Positions 46,941 through 57,549 of a stretch of DNA of 64,000 bases are shown piece after piece. A program made the translations under genes and the position numbers. Numbering within the stretch: the stretch's first letter is position 1; every line of letters starts with the position of its first letter. The DNA is from Heterostelium album PN500. Its lineage: Eukaryota; Evosea; Eumycetozoa; Acytosteliales; Acytosteliaceae. The stretch is taken from positions 992,001-1,056,000 of the forward strand of contig NW_008805068.1 of the NCBI RefSeq assembly GCF_000004825.1, in the 5' to 3' direction. A model generated the notes under the pieces. That model was given only the letters and a program-made list of their open reading frames with translations. It made no database searches and was not told the origin of the DNA.

Positions 46941-48934
46941 ATCTTGCAAGGTAATATGAGCAATTCAGAATATATATATATATAATTACTATTTAAAGTC
47001 GAAAGTACTATCTATTAATTTTATTTATTTATTATTTTTACTTAAAAATCCCTATACTTCTTAATCTCTTAAAACATATAAATATTAATTTTATATAACT
47101 ATTATTATTATTATTATTATTATTATTACAAATCTAAATAAATATCTTTTTTTATTATTACAAAAAAATCTGAATATTTTACAAAACAACAACAATACAA
47201 TTGAACTATAAATTTAATTAAATTGATATATGATTGATTGATTGATTTGAAACTTGGTTGAAGATATTTGAATTATTTATTATTATTATTATTAGTTATC
47301 TTTGTTATTTTAAAAACTAAAAAATATGGTTAATTATTCTTTTTAAAAGAAAAGAATGAAATAACAATAGTTGTTATAAGTAGTTGATTTTATCTTTATA
47401 ATATTTATATGTATGGTTGAGTTGAATGAGTGAGTGCGACTGCTAAAACAGCTACTACTCAATAAAGAGGTATTTGGCAAAAAAAAAAACTATAAATTTT
47501 GTTCAACTCTCATTGATAGAATCTTATAGTACTACCCCCACACTTTTAATATTTTTATCTGACTCTTGTAAGCAACAAGAATAATAATTAGGGGTGATAA
47601 TGTTGTGTGTGTGTGTGTGTGTGTTTTGTATTTGTGTGTGTGCTCTTTTTGCTATTTTAAAAGTTATGATAGAAAAATAAAGAATGATACTGTTTTACTA
47701 TTTTTTTATTGCAATAATAGTCAGTTGTTTTTTTTTTGTTTTATTTTTGTTTCCATTTTTTGTGATAATTTTCAAAAAAAAAAACCTTTCGTTTTGAGTG
47801 ATATGTTATGTGGTATGTGGTGGGGGAAATATCGATGAAATTTAAATTTAATTGGACATATGCAAAAATAAACTGGTTAGATTCATCACTATTAAATCTA
47901 CTATACCTCAAATCAATTAAATTGAAAAGGATAATATAAATAAAATATTTGTTACTACTTTAAAATAATAATAATAAATAAATAGTTATAGAATTCGAAT
48001 TATATTATTTAAATTAAATTGGTGAGTTTGAACATTCTAAAAATTTCAAAGTAATATTTCGAAAGGAATGAATGCGATAATAATAATAGTTGAAATAATA
48101 ATTTTGGTGATAGTCGATCCGAATTTACAAAAAATGTGATAGAAGAATTGAATTAACTGTCAGTTAATGGTGAGCGGGTAAAAAAATCAAATAATATAAA
48201 ATTTCAGTGTGTTAACTTGGTATCTACACACACATAATTGTAATTGTTCTATCATGACAACGAGTATTGTGTGATTGTAATATAATCAACAAATTATATA
48301 TATATGAGATTTGATACGATTATATTTATAATTTTATTGTAAATAGATATATTGTTATTAAATACAAGTTCCCATTTCCGGATTCCGAAATGAACAATGA
48401 ATGGATGGATTATATGAGGAAGATGATATGTTATGTGAGGGTGTAACTGGAATGAGTAAATGAATGAATGAATACTTTAATTTGAATTGAACTGTAATTA
48501 ATTACCTCTTTTGTTTATTTTTTGAAATCAAACTAATTGATTAGTTATATTTTACAATTAAAATACAACAATAAAGAATAATAATATAATATAGGTAATG
48601 AAAAAGAGTAAAATATGATAACATTAAGGGGCCAACTCCTAGATCACCGGTTGTTTAATTTTTTTGTGATTTTTTTTGTTTTTTTTTTTTTGCAATTGCA
48701 CTCATATTGCCGGCAATATGAGTATATGATCCGAAAGTTGAAGATTTTTTTTTAAAGTTTTTATACTTTTTATCACAAACGGTTTTGGGCTTAACCAAAT
48801 TTTTCACAAGAAAAATGTATGGTGATTGCGATTAGATCAAAAATAGAAATAAAATTAAAAGACTTATTATTATTATATACAATTATAAAAATTTATTGAA
48901 ATATATACAGCAAGTAGAAGATAGTTAGTTTGAT
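46941..48934. other. Intergenic region with TG run and a 24-bp palindrome
   Basis: About 2 kb without a supported gene. It contains a (TG)n tract at about 47602-47624, trinucleotide ATT runs near 47101-47127, and a perfect 24-bp palindrome at 48700-48723 whose left arm reads ACTCATATTGCC. A moderately G+C-rich stretch (ggggccaactcctagatcac) stands out at about 48629-48648, just before a T run. No RNA class is recognised. Confidence 0.5.
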
Positions 48935-48972
48935 TTAAGAAGAAACCACTATCTGTCCTTTTGAAGCTTTGA
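48935..48972 (-). other. Possible alternative last exon (duplicate of the exon at 49021-49058)
   Basis: On the minus strand a cttacag acceptor precedes 38 nt that keep the frame from the preceding exon and end at TAA (KASKGQIVVSS). This length equals that of the exon at 49021-49058, and both share ACAGATAGTGG and the flanking agttagtttgattt. It looks like a tandem duplicate of the terminal exon and could be used alternatively. Confidence 0.4.
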
Positions 48973-49020
48973 CTGTAAGCATTTGTGTTAAAACTTTATA
49001 AGTTAGTTTGATTTTTGAGT

Positions 49021-49606
49021 TCAAAAGACGAAGCCACTATCTGTAAGAGAACCTTTACCTACAAATATAAAAACAACATTAAATATAAGAAATATATAAA
49101 AGATATTAATTGATTTTAGTATTACCTGTAAACATTGTGTACAATGGCTTTTCCATCTCCTCTGTCTTCTGACCTTGAGTCTTTAAGTGCTGAACAAATC
49201 GTCTTGCTCTCTTGTGATTCTCTTTGACAGTATGAGGAGTATCTACTCTCTCATTGACAACTGGTTCATGAATCTCTGTGGCTACAGTTGTAAATGGAGA
49301 TGACTTCTTGGGTCTTCCTACCTAAGAAATTGATATTAAATATTAACCACCAGTTAATCATAAATATATAATCTGTATGAGTCAACTATTCCTAAATTTA
49401 CTTACTCTTCTTTTTTCAGGTTGAATAACAACAGATTCATTTCTAAATACATATTCATCTTCAATGTCTTTCTCTGCTTTATTTGACTTTCTTCTGTAGT
49501 TTCTTACGCCGATCAACGAGCTCTGTGAAGGGTTGAACAAATGCGAACGTCCACCACTGCTAAGTATCTGTTGTGGATTTAATTTCGCCAAGAATTTAAA
49601 ACTCAT
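49021..49606 (-). CDS. Small protein with mitochondrial-like presequence
   Basis: Exons 49406-49606, 49126-49321 and 49021-49058 join in phase to 144 residues. The N-terminus MSFKFLAKLNPQQILSSGGR and the following SLIGVRNYRRKSNK are rich in Ser, Arg and Lys without acids, as in mitochondrial presequences with a RNY-type cleavage region. The rest is charged: DEYVFRNESVVIQPEKRR, then VGRPKKSSPFTTVATEIHEP and HKRARRFVQHLKTQ, ending at MFTGKGSLTDSGFVF. No family is recognised; a mitoribosomal or respiratory-complex accessory protein is possible. A second copy of the last exon lies just downstream. Confidence 0.6.
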
Positions 49607-50745
49607 TTTTATTATTTGTGTATTTGCCAAATGCAAAGTGATATTTAATTATTATTTACTTTTTGAATAATTGTATGTTTAATTTTTTTTATTTTCAACA
49701 ATTCAATTTGGTTACCTATAGGTACTAGTAATCTTATCTTCCATGCTTGGAAATTGTTTAACAATTACATTGGGAAAAAAAAAATTAAAATTAAAAAAAA
49801 ATCAATGGTTGAAAATCTCTCATTTCCAAAAATAGACAAAACATATATAAATTTGGTATTTAATTTTGAAATTAAATAAAACAATTGTTTTGTTTTTGGA
49901 TCAAATATGGTGTGTGTTTTGCTTTGATTTATAGTATTATCTTTGAAAAAAAAAATAAAGCAAAATCAAATATGGTGTGTAAAAAAAATGATTCACCATT
50001 ATTATTATGTATATAGTATGATTTGATATGATATGATGAATATCTAATATATGTCTAAGAATGTTGCACTGCACCTAACATAACAATATCAATAGTAATA
50101 CATTACAACCAGCACCACTACCACCACCAAATAATAATAATGCTAAAGAAAATAAAACGTTTTATCTTCTCACCATTATTTGTGTTTAAAAATAAAAAAT
50201 AAAAAAATTACAAGTATTCATTGGATTTTTCAATGTTCTTTGATTTTTAAGAAGTTCTGTTCATTACACTGTGCGTGATATTATTATTATTGAATATTAT
50301 ATACATTTATTTATTGATTATATAAGTGAATGACTAATATAAGTTTTTTAAACAAAAATAAAAATGGTAATATTGGATGAACAGTTTTATACAAACAAGT
50401 CAGGAAAAATGCTAAAGAGAATAATAATATTCAACACTAACTTTTAAAAAACCTGTGAGAATGATATTTTCAAAAAATTTAAATATATTTTTTTTTTTTT
50501 TTTTTTGCTGGCTTTGTTTGTCTTAAAAAAAAAAAACAAAATTAATGATTGACATTGTTATTATTATAATCTTTGATATATTATTTAAAATAGTCAAACT
50601 AGATTGAAAAAAAGTTATTTACTTTTAAGAAATATATATTTTTAAAAGTAATAACAAAAATAATAACAATATTATTATAATAATAATAAGAATAGTTTAG
50701 TTTAGATATATAGTGAGTGGGATTTAGAGACTATAATAAAATACA
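49607..50745. other. Intergenic region, A+T-rich
   Basis: About 1.1 kb between divergent genes; it should hold both promoters. There is a T run at about 50490-50506. No open frame or RNA signal is convincing. Confidence 0.6.
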
Positions 50746-51455
50746 ATGGCATCAACAGCATCAAGTACCGACAAGAAACCAAAGAGAATCGATGGAGACT
50801 ATCAAGAGCCTGAATATATAAATATCATTGTTAGCGATCCACTTAGAGTAGATGATTATATTACCTATAAAGTGACAACTCAAGTATGTTATTGATTATC
50901 GTTGTGGCTATGAATGTCAACCACTGACTTACTTATTCTATCTATCTATCAACCAATCTATAAATCAATCAATCAATCACAATCAAACATAATATTGTAG
51001 ACTACATTCCCAGAGTATTCAGAGAGAGAATTCAGTGTCAGAAGAAGATACAAAGAGTTTGCAAACTTGAGAGAACACTTGAAACAAAAACTATCAGAGA
51101 AACCAAAAGCTATTAAATTTGGAGAATTATACCCACTGCCAGGAAACAATTTATCTTCATTGTTTGGTCAAGGTCGTTTCGAAGCTGATTTTATAGAAGA
51201 AAGAAGAAAGGGACTTGAGCAATTCCTAAACTCTGTTGCCAATCACAATTTCTTTAGATTCGTAAACTATCTTCATCGTTTCCTTCAAGACAAAGATGCA
51301 TCTGTATGTATTCATAATTCATCTATCTATCTATTAATATATATATAGAATTTCATCTATCATATTATATTCTCGAAATGGATATTTTTTATACAATCTT
51401 AAATATCTCAGAACATTTTTTTACTAATACTTTTTATTTTTTATAGTTCCTCTAA
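50746..51455 (+). CDS. PX-domain sorting nexin, SNX3-like
   Basis: Binds phosphatidylinositol 3-phosphate on early endosomes and helps retromer-type sorting in its family. Exons 50746-50883, 51001-51303 and 51447-51455 give 149 residues, close to SNX3/Grd19 size with no BAR domain. The PX domain fills residues 25-145: YINIIVSDPLRVDD, VRRRYKEFANLREHL (the RRYxxF lipid-binding motif), LPGNNLSS (Pro-rich loop), FIEERRKGLEQFLNSVANHN and the C-terminal YLHRFLQD. The third exon supplies only two residues and the stop. The gene converges on the epimerase gene; the 330 bp between them is A+T-rich. Confidence 0.88.
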
Positions 51456-51788
51456 ATATATCAGTGTTTCCAATAGAAAGATTTGATAAATAAATACATA
51501 CTACATACATACACATCATACATTAATAAATCACCTCAAAAAAGAAAACCAACTAATTTAATTTAACTTTATTGGTCATAATTTTAATGATCAAAAATCA
51601 AAAGAAAAAATATAACACAAAAAAGTTTATGTTAGCTTTTTCTTTTTTTTTTTGCCCAAACAACTAAAAAGAAATAAAAAAGAAAGAGTACTATTTTTTT
51701 TTTTTTGTTATACAAATAAAAAGTTAATTTTATAAATGTGTTTGTTTTTTTTGTTTTGTTTTGAATTTCTTTTATATGGCTATTTAGT

Positions 51789-53015
51789 TTACAAAGCTGG
51801 GAACAATCTTTGTGAGGTAAAGTACTCGATTTGTTCTCTGACCAAAGCGTCGGTGATCTCTGGATAGTCGTATTTGAATCCGGTGGCTTCGATAGCAGTA
51901 CCGTCGACACTCAAGTGATTGTTGTAAAGGAGTTCTTGGTCAATGTATGGAGTGAGTGGAGTGTTGAGGATTCCCTTGTCCTTGCAAAGATCTGACCATG
52001 GTTTGAGATGCTTGTTATTGGCTTCTTCACAAACACCCTTCAAGTTGAGTTGTGCAAGATTTGAAACGATCGATCCGAGGAAACCGGTCTTGATTTGGAA
52101 GATCTTCTCCAAGATCTTGCTAATCATTTCAGCATCTAAATTATAATAATAATAATAATAATAATAATGGTGGTTGAAATTAGAAAAAATGGAAAAATGG
52201 AAAACAAAACACATTGAGTTAGCAAAACTAAATGATTATTCTATGTGTTATTATTATTATTACTTACCAGTATCTCCTTTATCTGAAAGATTGAAAAGTG
52301 AACCCTTTGGAGCTGTGGTGGCAACGTGCCACAATGCTTTACAGACGTCTCTGACGTGGACGGTGTTGTATCTCAAGTCACCGGTCCACAAGAATTGCAT
52401 CTTCTCGGCGAGGTGCTTGTAGACGGCACCGGTGATGATTCTTGGTGAGATACCGAGAATGTCACCTGGACCATATACAACGGATGGACGTACGATGACC
52501 AAATTCAAGTTGGGAATCTCTCTCAACTTCTTCTCTGCGTTCAATTTGTATTTGGCGATCAAGGTCCATGGGTCGGTCTTTCCGTCCTCTTTCGAGGCCT
52601 TCTTCTTGGCTTCGTAGACCTGGGCGGTGGAGACCTCGACGAATTTGTCGACTCCGACCTTGGCGGCCTCGGTGGCACACTTGTCAGAGACCTCAAAGAC
52701 CTTCTCGTTGTAGACGGCCTCGGTCTGTCCGTACTTGGTCTCACCGGCCAAGTTGAAGACGTAGTTGAACTTACGACCACCGTCCAAAGTGAAGACCTTG
52801 GCGATCGAGGCATTCGAGGTGAGGTTACCTTGCATATATTCGACCTTGTTCGATCCAAAGGCTGCTTGGTGAGCGGCATTCAAAAAGGCTGTGGCTGGCA
52901 AAACCTTATCTACAACACGGATGTATTCGGCGAGATCCTTCTCCACCAAGAATTGCACCAAATTTCTACCGATGAATCCAACACCACCCAAAATTAATAC
53001 GTTTGGCTTTGACAT
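51789..53015 (-). CDS. NAD-dependent epimerase/dehydratase (extended SDR)
   Basis: Exons 52268-53015 and 51789-52135 give 364 residues. The Rossmann start NVLILGGVGFIGRNLVQFLV carries the GxxGxxG-type nucleotide motif, and NLAGETKYGQTEAVY and VEVSTAQVYEA fit the extended SDR fold. The usual YxxxK active pair appears as YKLNAEKKL, and the following RPSVVYGPGD motif is typical. The C-terminal half binds the substrate, probably a nucleotide sugar or a sterol-like compound. Codon use is strongly G+C-biased at third positions compared with neighbours, suggesting high expression. Substrate not assigned. The 750-bp gap to the GNA1 gene (53016-53763) is A+T-rich only. Confidence 0.8.
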
Positions 53016-53763
53016 TATTTATTTTTATATCTTTAAATTTTATAATACAACAACAACAAGAATACTTGAAAAAAGCTAGCTAAAGAAGGGAATAGAAAAA
53101 AACAATAGCAAAAGAAGAAATATTTCTCTTTATATATATATAATAATTGTTTTTTTTTTTTTTTATTAATAAAAATAATAAAATATTGTGATGGGAGTGT
53201 GTGTGAAGGGAAGGAGACCTTTTGTTATTGCCCACCAACTTTATCAATAAATAATTAAAAAAAATTAATTTTTTTTTCAAAACATGTTTTGAGTTGATTT
53301 TTTGTTAGCAATTTAGTGAAATTTTTTCATTTAATTTTTTTTTATATTTTTTTTGTAGTTGAAGTTGGCAGAGAGGTTTAATCAATCCACTGTGCAAAAA
53401 GAAAAAAAAAAAAAATTGGATAAATTTGGGTTTGGTGATTGATATTTTTTTTTCACCTTTTTTTTTATTTTCAAAATTTTTTAAAAGATTATTATGATAA
53501 AATGGTATGATTTTGTTGTCTTTAAAGTCTACCATTCACCTCAATTTTATTTCAATCTACCTTCCTAATTTTAGAATATTCATCCATTGGTTGACTTTTT
53601 TTTTTTTTTAAAATGATTTATAAATCGATCTAAGATTTAAAGAAAATAGTATAAATATATGTTTTAAAAGAATAACTATCAAAGAATTAGATTAGTCACC
53701 CTATTTAGAGATATATTTATTTAGTTTAATAATAGAAAACAAAAAAAAAAAAAAAAAGATTGT

Positions 53764-54430
53764 TTATAGTTTTGACTTTGGTAAATAGATTGCCATCATA
53801 ACTTGTTTCTTTTGAAATCCGCATTTTTCATAAAATTGTACATTCTTTTCATCACAATCCAGAATCAATTTGTAACAACCCAGTTTGGTTCCGATATGTT
53901 TTAATTGTTCTATAATCCTATTCATTTTTTTAGATTAAAAAAAAAAAGTTAATTTATATTTTCCTAAATAATAATATTATTATTGTTCGTTTAGTACTTT
54001 AATCCAAGATTCTTTCCACGATATGTTGAATCTACGACTATATCTTCAATATGACCACATGTTCCACAGTCTCTGAGAAACTTCTTCTCAACTGCGATTG
54101 TACCGGTTGCAATAATCTTTTTCTTTATTAAATCTTCAGCGATTACAATGTAGTAAGTTCCATCTTTCTTCATCTCCATAAATCTCTGTTCAAATTGTGT
54201 TTTATCAAACTTTGCCACTGTAAGTTGTTGTAATAACTCTGAAAATCCTATTGATTTGTAGTCGTAGTATTCATTTTATTTTTTTTATAGTTAGTTATTT
54301 CCTATTCACTATTGATTCATTAATTCATACCAAGATCATAATCATTTATACTTAATGGTCTAAACGCTATTTCATTATTATTATATGTAGCGTTATTAAT
54401 CACTAATTCAGGTGCAAATAAAAAAGTCAT
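53764..54430 (-). CDS. gna1: Glucosamine 6-phosphate N-acetyltransferase
   Basis: Acetylates glucosamine 6-phosphate with acetyl-CoA, on the route to UDP-GlcNAc for glycoproteins and cell-wall cellulose/chitin-like matrix. Exons 54331-54430, 53998-54247 and 53764-53917 give 167 residues (human enzyme 184). The GNAT fold is clear: YYIVIAEDLIKKKIIATGTI, KKFLRDCGTCGHIEDIVVDS, YRGKNLGLK with the R/Q-x-x-G-x-G/A-type CoA site, and KLILDCDEKNVQFYEKCGF. The order matches GNA1 throughout. Downstream of the start, 54431-54787 is A+T-rich and shows nothing. Confidence 0.9.
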
Positions 54431-54787
54431 TTTTCTTTTTATCAAAATAAATAAATATATAATAAAACTATAAAAACATACATACAAACATATATATAGA
54501 TTATATGTGAACTTTGTCCAAAATTTATTTTTATTTTTATTTTTATTTTTGATTATTTACAGTGATGAGAAATTTTTGGTGACTCAAAGCACCACTATCA
54601 CCACATCAAAACATTTTGAAATTTTCATTATCCTGTGTTAAGTTGATGATGAACTGATCGTTATTATTAGAGACTGTTATTAATTGAATGTGCATATTAT
54701 TTGCAGTATATTAATATAGTCTTAGTTTTTAATAATATTATTAAAGTAGTTGTAATTAATAAAGATTACAAATATATATGAGTTATT

Positions 54788-56307
54788 TTAAAGGTATGAT
54801 GATATGTCGAGTTCTGATGATTTAAAGTGTTTACAATCTACATCAAAGCAGCGTTGTATCAATAGATTTCTTGTGAGATTTGCTTCTAGATAGATATGCT
54901 GACTTTTGTGTTCACGTTGAATGTTCTCACAGTACCTGTTTCCTCCGACATAGTAACGAAGCAACACCGTCCCATTGGACAACTCTACTTTTGTGATTGA
55001 CCTTAGGTATCCTTTATTCTTTCCACCTCTACTATTGATATACTGACGAATGTAATTGTCTAACTTTGGATATCCAGATTGTTGTTTCATATCTATATTC
55101 TTTGAGGTGATTGTTGATGATGTTGTCGATTGATTGTTGTTGTCACTAATGATATTTGGATCCAGTTCAACTGATATCGGTTTTGAATATTGATCTATAT
55201 TGGTGATGAGACTTGCCATGAATACCTCTCTATTGAATTCATCAGGGTTGTCTTGCTCATTGTTGACCAGTGGATACATGTTGTTTTTGGCAAGAACCAA
55301 CTTTGCTGTCTTTCCGTACTTTGAAGATAGATACAACCTAAACGTTCGATTCTTTGTATACACTCCACAATCGATAACGGGTATCCTCTCTCCTCTATCA
55401 TTATAAACAAACAGATACTGCAGAATATCCAAATCATCCTTATCAAATTGACTATAGTCTATATCATTTTCTTCATAGTCATCGTCATCCTTATTATTAT
55501 TATGATTCAGCAACAATGATATTCTTTTTTCAATCCTATAGATAAAATTTCTAGAAGAAAAACAACAACAAAACAAAGTATTAATAAGTTAACTTTCTAA
55601 AATATACAATAATAGCAATATATTATAGTTACTTTATAAATCTTCCAACATGTTCATTACTTTTAAAACAATGTTGTTTAAGATGCCATATTAGATGTTT
55701 AGAGAATTTGATGGGTGTAGACGAGTCTAGTTCCAGCACATCGGAGTGTTCACTATCGATGTTTAGTTGCTGTTTTAGCTCTAAGATTATGTAATAATAG
55801 AGTACCTCCATTACTTTGTCAGATCTGCCATCTAGCTGTGGATTATATTCACGTTGATATTCGATATCGAAATAGAGATGACAAGGCTCATTCTCTTCGA
55901 TCAACTCGTAGTGATTCTTTGGCTCTGTCAATCTATATTCATTCCAAAACGACTGATAAGACTTTGAAACGATAAACTCACGTGATCCACTCTGAGACAC
56001 CTCTCTGGAGAAAGTTTTCTTATCCAACTCTTCGAATAGATTATCAAATGTCTCTGTCTCCAATGCATCTTTTTGTTTTGCAAAGGTTTTGCTAATAATA
56101 ATCGATCAATCAATCGATCAGTAAAGATCTTTATAGCATAACAATATTTTTTATCAAACAACAAACAACAACATACATAATATTATCATTCTCTGGATTA
56201 TAATCTAATTTATTTCTCTCTTGAATTCTATCATTATTGGCTTTCTTTATACTGGCAAGATATTCTTCCCAATCACTCGGTATCTTGCCTTGTTCTTTTT
56301 TTTTCAT
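54788..56307 (-). CDS. primpol: Primase-polymerase PrimPol
   Basis: An archaeo-eukaryotic-type primase that reprimes stalled replication and can act in nucleus and mitochondria. Exons 56177-56307, 55633-56091 and 54788-55550 give 450 residues (human about 560). Motif I is YFDIEY (the DxE metal pair); motif II is KFSKHLI (SxH); motif III is VIDCGVYTKNRTFRLYLSSK. The C-terminal zinc module has Cys in YCENIQREHKS, His in REHKSQHIYL, then RCFDVDC, matching the C-H-C-C set. CYELIEE-like HYELIEENEPCHLYF also fits. The N-terminal start at 56307 is the only in-frame ATG. The RPA-binding acidic tail of animal PrimPol is not evident. Confidence 0.92.
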
Positions 56308-56532
56308 AACAAGATGTAATTATTAAAGTTGTTTTTTTTTGGTTGTGCACAACAATCAAGGCTTTTTGGTAAAAAAGGAAAAAAAGTTAATTTGTTTTTC
56401 TTTGTTTTTTTTATATTATAAATATAGAATACATTGTTTTGTTTATTTATTTTCAATTAAATTTAAATTTTGAAATAATTAAAATAGTTTGGTTATGGAG
56501 TTGAATCTAAAAGTATTGGGTGTTGGTGGCAA

Positions 56533-56733
56533 TTATGGAAGTATTGTCTCTACCATGCTCTGTAAATCTTCGTGTTGTTGTTTGATGACCGATTCATCAC
56601 AAACATTATTACTTAAGAATTCCTCTAACTCTTGAATTGCATTTTTGATTGTTTGAACAGCTTCTTTGTCTGCATCCGATGTGTTGGATATCTTTGTGTT
56701 AACTTCACCAATATATTTTTTTAAAGAATCCAT
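56533..56733 (-). CDS. Stand-alone Hsp70 C-terminal lid-like small protein
   Basis: A 66-residue single-exon product, MDSLKKYIGEVNTKISNTSD, then ADKEAVQTIKNAIQELEEFL and a final QQHEDLQSMVETILP. It aligns with the helical lid near the C-terminus of Hsp70: compare BiP in this window, [19 protein letters not shown] and [17 protein letters not shown]. It has no ATPase or substrate-binding part and no upstream exon was found. It lies about 0.8 kb beyond the 3' end of the BiP gene on the same strand, so it might come from a partial duplication of an Hsp70 gene. The protein could act on Hsp70 partners, but that is inference. Confidence 0.6.
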   Translation of the reverse strand: MDSLKKYIGEVNTKISNTSDADKEAVQTIKNAIQELEEFLSNNVCDESVIKQQHEDLQSMVETILP

Positions 56734-57119
56734 ACTATATTTTTATTTTTATTTTTTCTACAATATATAGATAAATAATATTTTATATCCTGTTGTTATA
56801 TATCTCTAACTAACTAAGTTGATTGATTTACCATGAACTCAGACAAATATCAAAAAATTGTAATTAAAAAAAAAAAAAATTATTAAAAATTTTGGTGTTT
56901 TCAATCCAAAGGTTTCAAGGAAGGTTTGTGATGGTGGGAAAAGCAAACCTTATCAAAAATTAATATTTTTTTTTTTTTATCCTTTTAAGGTTCGATGGTT
57001 TTAATATGATATTTGAAATAATAAATATATTCATTGTTGTCCAATGTTTTGAAGTTTATTAAATGAAAATATTATAAATATGAAATGTAATCTTGGAATT
57101 GTCAAATTCTTCAAAAAAA

Positions 57120-57444
57120 ATGACAAAGAATTGTAGTAATAGTAATACAAAGAATAATTCTTATTTGTTTGAAACAATCAATGATGAATCTATACTTGGT
57201 TTATATCATGATGTAAATTTCTTGAACAATATACAAAGGTAAAAGATCCTTACTATCTATTCTAAACTTGAAATCATCTACAAACTAACTTTTAAATTCA
57301 ATTTTGAAAGATCGTGAATTCAAAGAATCAGAACATCTAATGGATACAGTTATGAAACTTTTGAATAAAGTAAACAAGAAACATTTTCCTACAAATATTA
57401 GAACTGATATAAATAATAAAACTACTACCAACAAAAAAGAATAA
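57120..57444 (+). CDS. Possible small gene, splice phase not resolved
   Basis: An exon-like stretch 57120-57238 (MTKNCSNSNTKNNSYLFETI, then NDESILGLYHDVNFLNNIQ) is followed by an intron-like segment and a second stretch reading REFKESEHLMDTVMKLLNKV and ending at TAA 57444. The obvious donor after ATACAAAG and acceptor tttgaaag do not keep that frame; joining them gives an early stop. The helical, charged second part looks like a coiled-coil adaptor. It could be a small gene with an unusual splice or a decayed one. The gap 56734-57119 shows nothing else. Confidence 0.3.
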
Positions 57445-57549
57445 AAATAACTATTTTGTTTTGTTTTGTTTTGTTTTAAAATGTTTTTGTTAATTTTTTA
57501 TTTTTAATATACATTTATATTATATATTTATGTGTTGTTGTTATTATTT

